Assembly: GCA_944329205.1 (NCBI GenBank) | Contig: CALVHY010000058.1 | Location: forward strand, 1-34,983 | Length of the DNA stretch: 34,983 bases | Direction: 5' to 3' | DNA from: an uncultured Bacilli bacterium | GTDB lineage: Bacteria; Bacillota_I; Bacilli_A; RF39; UBA660 | Shown: one piece after another, positions 8,462-15,162 of the stretch | How the letters are laid out: each line of letters begins with the position of its first letter | Position numbering within the stretch: the stretch's first letter is position 1 | The notes under the pieces: generated by a model | The model's database searches: none | Seen by the model: the letters and a program-made list of their open reading frames with translations, nothing else | What the model was told of the DNA's origin: nothing | Translations under genes and position numbers: made by a program

Positions 8462-9253
8462 CTATAAAAATGAATAAAATAGTAAAAAACCGAGCATAAT
8501 AGCAATCGTACTATCAAGGCGGTCTAATATGCCACCATGTCCGGGAATTAAATTACTAAAATCTTTAATATCATTTTCCCTTTTAATCTTACTAAAGATT
8601 AAATCACCAAGTTGACCAAGAATGGATAAGGCTAGAGTAACTAAGATTACACTGATGGTGATGGGACTTATAAAAAAGTGATAAAACAAAGAAGCTACCG
8701 CAGTCCCAATGATTGAGCCTAAAACGCTTCCTTCAATCGTTTTTTTGGGGCTTACTTTTGGTATTAGCTTATGCCGACCAAAAGCCATACCCATAAGCAT
8801 GGCAAAAGTATCAGTGAAAATAAAGATTAAAATAAGATATATAAATAAATATAAATCCGTCATTCTTGCAAGAATCATAGCATTAAAAGAGGTTCCTAAA
8901 AGGATAATCGTGCCAATTAAAAATAAAGCATCGGTGGCCGTATAATTTTTTTCTTGATAAAATACGGATAAACCTAGTAAGGATAAAAGCAAAATAGCTA
9001 TACCTTTATAAGTAATGCCAAATAAGATTGAATAGCCATCATATTCGGATAAAACAATTAAAAGTAAGGCGACAACACTGATTAAACTGACAAACATAGG
9101 AATTTGATGGTGACTTTTTTTTAAGTCTAATATTTCTTTTAAAGCAAGAATACTAATAATACCTATTCCTAATCTAAAGAGGTCTTTTCCAAACCAAATT
9201 ACAGGGATAACGATAACGAGCATGATAATCGCACTGATAATTCTTTTTTTCAT
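8462..9253 (-). CDS. cdsA: Phosphatidate cytidylyltransferase CdsA
   Basis: Makes CDP-diacylglycerol from phosphatidate and CTP for phospholipid synthesis, in the membrane. 263 residues with about eight hydrophobic segments, normal length. The C-terminal CDP-transferase signature is present: KRENDIKDFSNLIPGHGG followed by ILDRLDS. The SPKKTIEGS motif in the middle is also typical. ATG with GTAGGATG upstream. It has its own strong promoter directly after the trpS stop and is cotranscribed with rseP. Confidence 0.96.
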   Translation of the reverse strand: MKKRIISAIIMLVIVIPVIWFGKDLFRLGIGIISILALKEILDLKKSHHQIPMFVSLISVVALLLIVLSEYDGYSILFGITYKGIAILLLSLLGLSVFYQEKNYTATDALFLIGTIILLGTSFNAMILARMTDLYLFIYLILIFIFTDTFAMLMGMAFGRHKLIPKVSPKKTIEGSVLGSIIGTAVASLFYHFFISPITISVILVTLALSILGQLGDLIFSKIKRENDIKDFSNLIPGHGGILDRLDSTIAIMLGFLLFYSFL

Positions 9254-9275
9254 AACATCCTACTTTCTATATACA

Positions 9276-9304
9276 AGTATACTATTAATGCTTTATTTAG
9301 TCAA
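9276..9304 (-). promoter_or_regulatory. Promoter of cdsA-rseP, abutting the trpS stop codon
   Basis: TTGACT (9299-9304), a 17-nt spacer and TATACT (9276-9281) on the minus strand. The -35 touches the trpS TAA (9305-9307). No terminator lies between trpS and this promoter, so cdsA may also receive readthrough. Confidence 0.75.
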
Positions 9305-10309
9305 TTATTTATATAGACCCATATTATGCTTCATTGTAATAAATTTTTCTTTAGCAATACTTCTTGTTATTTTAATGTTTTCATTTAAAATTTGATCTAA
9401 CTTTTCACTATTTATTATTTCTTCATAACGTTTTTGAATACCCCTAATTTCTTCGACAACTACACTTGCAACATATTTTTTAAATTCACCATAGTTTTGG
9501 TTTTTAAAAGCATTTTCAATTTCATTGATGGTTTTTCCAGTTAAAGCAACACATATATTAATTAAGTTGCTAATTCCTGGTTTGTTTAGAGGGTCATATT
9601 TAATTTGACAATCACTATCGGTAGTTGCTCCCATAATTTTCTTTTCAATACTTTTTAGATCATCAAGAAGGCGGATTACCCCTTTTTGATTGGCACTTGA
9701 TTTGCTCATTTTTTTCGTAGGATTAACTAAATCAGTTATTTTGGTACCAAAATCAGTTATATAAGCTTCAGGAACTTTGAAGGTGGGACCGTATTTTTTG
9801 TTGAAACGAGAAGCAATGTTGCGGGCTAGTTCGACATGTTGTTTTTGATCAATGCCAACAGGAACATAATCAACATCATATGCTAGAATATCCGCGGCCA
9901 TTAAAATAGGATAAGTAAATAAGCCGGCCGAAAAATTGGCGTTTTTGCTGCTTTTGTCCTTGAACTGCGTCATGCGGGATAATTCCCCAAAATAAGTATT
10001 GCATTCTAAGAGCCAAGATATATTAGCATGATATTCATTTTCCGATTGAACAAAAATAATGTTTTTATCAGGATCAATTCCACAAGCTATGTATAAGGCG
10101 ACTAAACTGCGAATGTTTTTATGCAACTTCTCGGGATCTTGAGGGACAGTAATCGCATGCATATCCGCAATAAAAATATATGATTTAAACTCATCTTGCA
10201 TTCTTACCATTTGTTTTATGGCCCCAATATAATTGCCTAAAGTAATGATGCCGGATGGTTGAATACCAGTTAAAATAGACTTGGTTATTTTTTGATTAAA
10301 TTCCTTCAT
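9305..10309 (-). CDS. trpS: Tryptophanyl-tRNA synthetase TrpS
   Basis: Class I aminoacyl-tRNA synthetase charging tRNA-Trp. 334 residues, normal. The HIGH-type motif is in PSGIITLGNYIGA (18-30) and the KMSKS motif is TKKMSKSSANQKG near residue 200. YPILMAADILAYDVDYVPVG is the conserved tryptophan/ATP region. The ATG is preceded by AAAGGAAAGTGA. It is a single-gene unit with its own promoter. The leader is only about 25-30 nt, too short for a T-box, so tRNA-sensing control is absent. Confidence 0.98.
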   Translation of the reverse strand: MKEFNQKITKSILTGIQPSGIITLGNYIGAIKQMVRMQDEFKSYIFIADMHAITVPQDPEKLHKNIRSLVALYIACGIDPDKNIIFVQSENEYHANISWLLECNTYFGELSRMTQFKDKSSKNANFSAGLFTYPILMAADILAYDVDYVPVGIDQKQHVELARNIASRFNKKYGPTFKVPEAYITDFGTKITDLVNPTKKMSKSSANQKGVIRLLDDLKSIEKKIMGATTDSDCQIKYDPLNKPGISNLINICVALTGKTINEIENAFKNQNYGEFKKYVASVVVEEIRGIQKRYEEIINSEKLDQILNENIKITRSIAKEKFITMKHNMGLYK

Positions 10310-10340
10310 AATAAATCACTTTCCTTTGTACTTGATATTT

Positions 10341-10369
10341 ATTTTAAACTAATTATGATAAAATTTCAA
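10341..10369 (-). promoter_or_regulatory. trpS promoter
   Basis: TTGAAA (10364-10369), a 17-nt spacer and TAAAAT (10341-10346) on the minus strand, about 30 bp before the trpS ATG. Confidence 0.65.
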
Positions 10370-10376
10370 CCCACTT

Positions 10377-10415
10377 AAAAATAAAAGACAATTTTATGGT
10401 ATGAAAATTGTCTTT
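10377..10415 (-). terminator. Terminator of rpsP-khpA, overlapping the stop codon
   Basis: On the minus strand AAAGACAATTTT (10404-10415) pairs perfectly with AAAATTGTCTTT (10384-10395) over 12 bp, loop 8 nt, followed by TATTTTT. The 5' arm includes two bases of the KH gene TAA (10414-10416). Confidence 0.85.
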
Positions 10416-10659
10416 AAAATGAATCAATATTAATTTTAACGTTTTTAAGATGGTTTAAATAAGCATGGGCAAGAATAATGGTTCTTAGAGCTTTAGCATT
10501 TTTACCAGCCTTGCCAATAACGGCACCCATATCTTCACTGGAAACTAATATTTCTAAGATCGTGGTATCTTCATCGCCTTTAAAAGCACTAACACGTACT
10601 AAATCCGGATTTTTAACTATACCTTTAATTAAATAAGTTGCAAATTCAGTTATTTCCAT
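10414..10659 (-). CDS. khpA: KH-domain RNA-binding protein KhpA (YlqC)
   Basis: A small RNA-binding protein of 81 residues. I place the start at the ATG at 10659 (MEITEFATYLIKGIV): it sits 1 nt after the rpsP stop with AGGTAAG upstream, and it matches the family start; the longer open frame only overlaps rpsP. The KH signature GAVIGKAGKNAKALR contains the GxxG loop GKAG. In Firmicutes KhpA pairs with KhpB/EloR to influence cell elongation and division through mRNA. The partner is not in the window. The usual rimM-trmD neighbours are missing: the operon ends right after this gene. Confidence 0.93.
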   Translation of the reverse strand: MEITEFATYLIKGIVKNPDLVRVSAFKGDEDTTILEILVSSEDMGAVIGKAGKNAKALRTIILAHAYLNHLKNVKINIDSF

Positions 10660-10660
10660 A

Positions 10661-10936
10661 TTACTTACCTGATTCTTTTCCTTTAGCATACTTGGCCATA
10701 ATTCCTTCTTTAGATAGAATGGAACGAACGGTGTCGGTAGGCTCAGCGCCATTATTTAACCATTTTAAGGCCAATTCTTCATTAACATTTACTTCAGCTG
10801 GCTTTTTAATAGGATTATATGTTCCTACACTTTCAATAAAACGGCCATCTCTAGGGCTTCTAGCATCAGCGGCCACAATGCGATAAAATGGTTTTTGCTT
10901 AGACCCCATTCTTTTAAGTCTTAATTTAACTGCCAT
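10661..10936 (-). CDS. rpsP: 30S ribosomal protein S16
   Basis: Ribosomal protein bS16, 91 residues, needed for 30S assembly. It opens [20 protein letters not shown] and continues with [15 protein letters not shown], both diagnostic. The start is ATG with GAAGGAGG at good spacing. It is driven by a very good promoter at 10961-10989. The KH gene follows after 1 nt. Confidence 0.98.
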   Translation of the reverse strand: MAVKLRLKRMGSKQKPFYRIVAADARSPRDGRFIESVGTYNPIKKPAEVNVNEELALKWLNNGAEPTDTVRSILSKEGIMAKYAKGKESGK

Positions 10937-10960
10937 AAAGTTTTCCTCCTTCGTTACTAC

Positions 10961-10989
10961 ATTGTAGCATACAATAGATAGAGTGTCAA
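10961..10989 (-). promoter_or_regulatory. rpsP promoter
   Basis: Perfect TTGACA (10984-10989), a 17-nt spacer and TACAAT (10961-10966) on the minus strand. The -35 lies inside the hairpin arm that ends cotE (10982-11007). Confidence 0.85.
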
Positions 10990-11007
10990 CTATTTTTGGT
11001 TGACACT
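10982..11007 (-). terminator. Inverted repeat at the cotE stop, overlapping the rpsP -35
   Basis: AGTGTCAAC (10982-10990) and GTTGACACT (10999-11007) are perfect 9-bp complements around an 8-nt spacer. One arm includes two bases of the cotE stop (11006-11008); the other contains the rpsP -35 box. The run after the hairpin is CTATC, not T-rich, so termination would be weak. It could instead be an operator acting on the rpsP promoter. Confidence 0.6.
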
Positions 11008-11536
11008 ACTTCAAATATTCCTCATCAATCTCGCTAATTACATCATCGATTTCTTCATCATCAACATCTTCAATCACTTCATAATCATCTTCTTCGTCTT
11101 CAACACTTACTTTAAGCATCGTGTTGCCAACTATTTCCACACCTAATTCTTTTTCAATAACTAAATTTACTATACCATTACTCGTTGATACGTCAGTTAC
11201 GGTAGGCTGGGTTAGACTTCTGACAATGATTTCTTCTTCATCATTTAAGATTGCTCCATCTTTTAGTTTGATATTCATCTTGTCCTCATAAGTATAATGT
11301 TTGGTAGCAACGGCGGTTTTGGTATAATTATAATATGAATACCAAACATTTACATCAAAACTCCCTGTAATGTAGACAACGCCATTTTGAGACCGGCCTT
11401 CAAAAGTGTGATTAATTACCCAACAGCCTAAGACTGTATCAGGAACTTCTTCTGGGGTTACTGCGCACTTTGAAACACTGGTTTTTTTGGCTTTGCCAAT
11501 TACCGCTTTGGTAACTATTTCCTTAAAACTTGCCAA
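11006..11536 (-). CDS. cotE: CotE-family outer spore coat protein homolog
   Basis: A 176-residue protein that aligns by eye with B. subtilis CotE, the morphogenetic protein placing the outer spore coat. The N-terminal FKEIVTKAVIGKAKK corresponds to YREIITKAVVAKGRK; then LGCWVINHTFEG (36-47), FDVNVWYSYYNYTKT, and an acidic tail from about 146 to the end (EDEEDDYEVIEDVDDEEIDD). The start is a TTG (MASFKEI) with GAGGAGGAATC upstream. It is a single gene, divergent from the HIT gene. Whether this organism sporulates cannot be told here; no other spore gene is in the window, and CotE-like proteins in reduced Bacilli may have another role. Confidence 0.87.
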   Translation of the reverse strand: MASFKEIVTKAVIGKAKKTSVSKCAVTPEEVPDTVLGCWVINHTFEGRSQNGVVYITGSFDVNVWYSYYNYTKTAVATKHYTYEDKMNIKLKDGAILNDEEEIIVRSLTQPTVTDVSTSNGIVNLVIEKELGVEIVGNTMLKVSVEDEEDDYEVIEDVDDEEIDDVISEIDEEYLK

Positions 11537-11641
11537 TTTGATTCCTCCTCTATTTTAATCTATGCAAAGAGGATTTAAATGTGTACTTAAAAGTTTATTT
11601 ATAGTTGAAATTTTGTTATAATAGAATTAGGTGATGAAAAA

Positions 11642-12013
11642 ATGGATTGTATTTTTTGCAAGATTACACAGGGTGAGATGCCTAGTAAAGTACTGTTTGA
11701 AGATGAATTAGTCATGGTTATAATGGATGCTAATCCTAATGTGGATGGACATGCTTTAATTATTCCCAAAAAACACTATACAGATTATTTAGATTTAGAT
11801 GAGGAAATTATGGCGCATATATTTGCCGTTGCTAAGAAGATGGGGCCAAAAATTATGGATAAACTTAATGCCCAAGCCTTAACTTTAGTTGTTAATTACG
11901 GAAATTCTCAAGTAGTTAAGCATTTTCATATGCATATTCTTCCTAATTATCACGGAAGTAATAACCTTGCTACGAAAACAGTGGGAGAAATATATGATAT
12001 TTTAAAAGATTAG
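11642..12013 (+). CDS. HIT-family nucleotide hydrolase
   Basis: A histidine-triad protein of 123 residues, likely hydrolysing nucleoside phosphoramidates or dinucleoside polyphosphates. The triad is HFHMHIL with H94, H96 and H98; the N-terminal MDCIFCKITQGEMPSKVLFED has the CxxC and the usual strand. It is one of only two clear plus-strand genes. AGGTGATGAAAAA precedes the ATG, and a perfect TATAAT is at 11617-11622 with a weak -35. It ends at a bidirectional hairpin shared with the double-glycine peptide gene that faces it. Confidence 0.95.
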   Translation: MDCIFCKITQGEMPSKVLFEDELVMVIMDANPNVDGHALIIPKKHYTDYLDLDEEIMAHIFAVAKKMGPKIMDKLNAQALTLVVNYGNSQVVKHFHMHILPNYHGSNNLATKTVGEIYDILKD

Positions 12014-12030
12014 GTGGCCCCTAATCTTTT
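12004..12030. terminator. Bidirectional terminator shared by HIT and the GG-leader peptide gene
   Basis: AAAAGATTAG (12004-12013) and CTAATCTTTT (12021-12030) pair perfectly over 10 bp with a GTGGCCC loop. The HIT TAG (12011-12013) is inside one arm. The opposing peptide gene stops at 12032, 1 nt from the other arm. Both directions end in TTTT-rich tracts, so both genes are terminated here. Confidence 0.85.
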
Positions 12031-12031
12031 G

Positions 12032-12163
12032 TTATTTAAATAATTTTTTCGTTAAATGGCTAATATTTACATTCCTAATTATCCTTTTTAGATAATTTAT
12101 AACAAAACAGATGAGGCAAAAGCCCCCGCTGATACTAGCCAACTCGCGATTATTTAATGGCAT
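12032..12163 (-). CDS. Double-glycine leader peptide: putative bacteriocin or peptide signal precursor
   Basis: A 43-residue ORF with ATG at 12163, AGAAAGGAAATT upstream and TAA at 12032-12034. The N terminus MPLNNRELASISGG fits the double-glycine leader consensus position by position: L at -12, E at -8, L at -7, I at -4, G at -2 and -1. C39-peptidase ABC exporters cut after such GG pairs. The predicted mature peptide has 29 residues: a hydrophobic start with a CxxC (FCLICFVINYL), then a cationic stretch with seven K/R, one H and no acidic residue (first block KRIIRNVNISH). This is the profile of small membrane-active bacteriocins or pheromones. No C39 transporter, immunity or modification gene is in the window, so export is unproven. 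It sits alone between two terminators; a weak promoter (TTAATT, 16 nt, TAGAAT) lies upstream. Gene call likely; function inferred. Confidence 0.72.
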   Translation of the reverse strand: MPLNNRELASISGGFCLICFVINYLKRIIRNVNISHLTKKLFK

Positions 12164-12226
12164 AATTTCCTTTCTAACGAGTGAACATAATTATTCTATC
12201 ATATTAAATAAGTTAATTAAAGAATA

Positions 12227-12249
12227 AAATAGAGAAAAAATCTCTATTT
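12227..12249 (-). terminator. Terminator of the recD2 operon, overlapping the small-protein stop
   Basis: On the minus strand AAATAGAGA (12241-12249) pairs with TCTCTATTT (12227-12235), with a 5-nt loop, followed by TATT. The stop TAG of the 51-aa protein (12244-12246) is inside the 5' arm. Confidence 0.75.
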
Positions 12250-12399
12250 CATAGTGTTAAGTTTATTGTTAGCCATGTCCATAGCATTATTAACAAGCTT
12301 ACTAGCTTTTTTCTTTGTATTTTTATTGTTTAACGCATAAGCCATCATACCGGCTCCAGCAGCCATGGCAAGGACACTTCCAACCATAATTTTTTTCAT
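12244..12399 (-). CDS. Small membrane-anchored protein (51 aa), unknown
   Basis: A short gene: ATG at 12399 with GAGGTG at good spacing and a TAG inside a terminator stem. The product begins MKKIMVGSVLAMAAGAGMMA, one glycine- and alanine-rich TM helix or a signal anchor, followed by a basic stretch NKNTKKKASKL and an amphipathic tail NNAMDMANNKLNTMK. It resembles the general build of YtxH/YrzO-type tiny membrane proteins but I do not recognise the family. It lies 22 bp after recD2 with no terminator between, so it is the last gene of that operon. Confidence 0.75.
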   Translation of the reverse strand: MKKIMVGSVLAMAAGAGMMAYALNNKNTKKKASKLVNNAMDMANNKLNTMK

Positions 12400-12421
12400 A
12401 TCTAGCACCTCAGTAATATTA

Positions 12422-14626
12422 TTAACTTATTTGGAAAAATTTATGCACTAATTTTTCTTTTAATAAAGTTTTGCGACTTGAGGAATAATCGTTGTTTACT
12501 CCCATGACAAATGAACTGGCCTCACCAATTATTACCAGGCTTTTTTTGGCCCTTGATACCCCCGTATAAATAAGTTTATTATAAAGCATTTTATAATAAT
12601 TCCTAGAAATTGGCAAAATGACATGGGGAAACTCGGAGCCTTGGCTTTTATGGATGGTAATAGCATAAGCATGTTTTATTTGATTTAATTCTTCTTTTTT
12701 ATACTCTACTTTTACTCCTTCAAAATCAATTGTGATAAGCTCTTTTGTCTTACTTGTTTTGGAAGTTATTTTTCTTATATACCCAATGTCGCCATTAAAA
12801 ACGTTACTATCAATGTTGTTTTGCAGTTGTAAAACTTTATCCCCTTCTCGATAAATAACATCACCATATTTAATTTCTTCTTTCCCTGGTTGAGGAGGAT
12901 TAAATAAACCTTGTAATAAAATATTTAAATTATCGATCCCGTTTTCGCCTTTATACATAGGAGCTAGAATTTGAATGTCTTCTTCATTTAAACCTTTTTC
13001 TTTACTCATAAGACATATTTTCTTGATCATTTCTTTAATGTGGGCGGCATCAACACTTAGGAAATTGTAATCATCTTTTTGACTGATAAAATCATCCGAT
13101 AAATCTTTGTTTTTAATTTCTAAAGCTAAATAAGGAATATATGAGTTTTCACTTTGCCGGTAAATACGCATGAGAGGACAAAAAGTGAATAGATCACTTT
13201 CTATTAAATCATTTAAAATAAGCCCGGGGCCAACCGATGGAAGTTGATGAACATCACCAACCATAATGAGTTGAACGTTACTTTTGATTCCCTTTAAAAG
13301 GGCATCAAATAAAGGAAGATCAATCATACTCATTTCATCAACAATGATGAGATTTTCTTTAGCCTTAAAGTGTTCATTAACACCAAAACTATCTGTATCT
13401 TTGTTCCATTTTAAGAAACGGTGAATGGTCATGGCCGGTAGACCAGTAGAAGAACTCATTTTTTTGCTTGCCCGACCAGTAGGAGCTAGTAAGGCAATAT
13501 TGGCTAATACTTCCAGGGGAGAGTAATCATGCATTTTAATATATAATTTGACTATAGCGTTGATAATTGTTGTTTTCCCGGTTCCGGGACCACCAGAGAT
13601 AATGGTAATTTTGTTTTCTAAGGCTTTTTTGATGGCATTTTTTTGATCTTCGTTGTATGTAACATGATTTTCTTCTTCGAGATTAGCTATTTCCGCCTCA
13701 AAATTATAAAAAGGAGTGATGTTACTTACATTTAGCTGATATAAATTATCAACGATGTTTTTTTCTGCTTCATAATATTCCGTAAGATAATAATAATTGT
13801 TTTCAAGAACTAGACGATTTTCTTCTTCTAAAGCTAAGACGATTTCTTCAAAAGTAATTTCATCTAAAATAAGATTAAACTCCTTTTTTAGGGCATCTTT
13901 GATTTCTTCAACATAGTAATAAGTATCACCATTATTGTTACTTAACCGATGCATTACTTCAATTAAACAAGCTTTTAATCTTACTTTATCGTATTCATCA
14001 TGATTGCTTTTATAAATAATATCAATCTTATTAAAATCCATGATTTCGGTTAAAACATATAGGTTAGCTGTAATGATATGCTTGGTCGCAGGACCGTATT
14101 TTTTGTATATTTTGGTTGCTTCAGTGATGCTAAAACCTAAAGAAGTTAGTTTAACTAAGGAATCATCAGCATCAGAATAATCTAGTAAAGAAGCTCGGAT
14201 AGCTTTTTTGGAGGATTCGCCTAATCCAGGAATAACATCGAGGGCCTTTTCATCATTTTTAATCTTTTCAATAGCATCTAAACCTAGAATATCAACGATT
14301 TTTTGAGCGGTCTTTTCTCCACAACCTTTTATTAAAGAACTTGATAAAAATTCTATTAAAGCATCTTTGGTACTAATGCGTTCTTTTTCATAGGAGTTAA
14401 CTTGATATTGAAAGCCGAAACGTTCATGCCTGGTGGGTTTTCCATATAAAATAAAGGTCTCTTCGGTGTTAATATCCAAAAAAGAACCGGTAATGGTAAC
14501 AGTTTTGCCAACATATTCGTTCATTTTTTCATCATTAGCTTCTTTAACGCGAAAAACAGCTACAACGTAGCCGTTATCTTCATTGTGATAAATAATATTT
14601 CTGATTTTACCTTTGATGTAATCCAT
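12422..14626 (-). CDS. recD2: ATP-dependent 5'-3' DNA helicase RecD2
   Basis: SF1B helicase of the RecD2/YrrC group, found without RecBC and linked to replication-fork and mismatch repair. 734 residues. An N-terminal OB-like domain (1-70) precedes helix-hairpin-helix segments (LIKGCGEKTAQKIVDILG, about 98-115, and VIPGLGESSKKAI). The motor has Walker A GGPGTGKTT (345-353), Walker B IIVDEMSMID (D430, E431) and VGDVHQLPSVGPG. A C-terminal ITIHKSQGSEFPHVI block includes motifs V/VI. AGGAGT lies 8 nt before the ATG. Downstream of an unknown gene and mtaB in one operon. Confidence 0.96.
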   Translation of the reverse strand: MDYIKGKIRNIIYHNEDNGYVVAVFRVKEANDEKMNEYVGKTVTITGSFLDINTEETFILYGKPTRHERFGFQYQVNSYEKERISTKDALIEFLSSSLIKGCGEKTAQKIVDILGLDAIEKIKNDEKALDVIPGLGESSKKAIRASLLDYSDADDSLVKLTSLGFSITEATKIYKKYGPATKHIITANLYVLTEIMDFNKIDIIYKSNHDEYDKVRLKACLIEVMHRLSNNNGDTYYYVEEIKDALKKEFNLILDEITFEEIVLALEEENRLVLENNYYYLTEYYEAEKNIVDNLYQLNVSNITPFYNFEAEIANLEEENHVTYNEDQKNAIKKALENKITIISGGPGTGKTTIINAIVKLYIKMHDYSPLEVLANIALLAPTGRASKKMSSSTGLPAMTIHRFLKWNKDTDSFGVNEHFKAKENLIIVDEMSMIDLPLFDALLKGIKSNVQLIMVGDVHQLPSVGPGLILNDLIESDLFTFCPLMRIYRQSENSYIPYLALEIKNKDLSDDFISQKDDYNFLSVDAAHIKEMIKKICLMSKEKGLNEEDIQILAPMYKGENGIDNLNILLQGLFNPPQPGKEEIKYGDVIYREGDKVLQLQNNIDSNVFNGDIGYIRKITSKTSKTKELITIDFEGVKVEYKKEELNQIKHAYAITIHKSQGSEFPHVILPISRNYYKMLYNKLIYTGVSRAKKSLVIIGEASSFVMGVNNDYSSSRKTLLKEKLVHKFFQIS

Positions 14627-14643
14627 AAGTACTACTCCTGTTA

Positions 14644-15144
14644 CTATCTTGCTTTTTTTATATCATCAAACATAATAAGATTGGGACTGTAAATAAAGTT
14701 TTTTTGGACGGGATCGTATTCGTATACAACGCCATCATCAGTTATACCTATTGTATGTTCGGGATTTTTAAAATATAGAAGTTGATTGTCACCAAAAGGA
14801 ATATATTCACTAACATTACCTTGTAAATCAAAACAAAGGTAATAAACGTTGCCATTATCATCAAAAAAGATATTTTGGCCTTTTTCCGTCGTAAAATATT
14901 TCCTCCCAGCAGAATCAAGCTTGACCGTGGCAGGATCATAATAATATACTTCTTCCAGTTCTTCGTTTGCTAAATCGTAAATAACTTCTTTTTCAAGCAT
15001 ACCTTTTGGAGTATAGTTGTAGCCTTCTTCTAAGGCATTAAAAGCATTAGTAGCTTTTTGCTCACTTGAAAGAGGCATTTTTACAATTTTGGCTTTACTA
15101 GCTAAATCAGGATCATTTTCCCAATCATAAAAAACTCTTTCCAT
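14644..15144 (-). CDS. Conserved-looking hypothetical protein (166 aa)
   Basis: I do not recognise it. It is soluble, acidic, rich in Y, D and E, with no TM or signal. The second half shows repeated short beta-hairpin units of the form FFDDNGNVYYLCFDLQGNV and GITDDGVVYEYDPV, suggesting a small beta-sheet repeat, perhaps a WD/YD-like or binding fold. The first 45 residues (SSEQKATNAFNALEEGYNY) look helical. ATG with AAGGAAA upstream. It sits between mtaB (18 bp) and recD2 (17 bp), so it is cotranscribed with RNA modification and DNA repair genes, with no obvious link. Confidence 0.8.
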   Translation of the reverse strand: MERVFYDWENDPDLASKAKIVKMPLSSEQKATNAFNALEEGYNYTPKGMLEKEVIYDLANEELEEVYYYDPATVKLDSAGRKYFTTEKGQNIFFDDNGNVYYLCFDLQGNVSEYIPFGDNQLLYFKNPEHTIGITDDGVVYEYDPVQKNFIYSPNLIMFDDIKKAR

Positions 15145-15162
15145 TTTCCTTCACCATATCAA

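Noticed and set aside
10310-10413. T-box riboswitch upstream of trpS
   Set aside because: The promoter is about 30 bp from the ATG, so the leader is too short and lacks T-box motifs.
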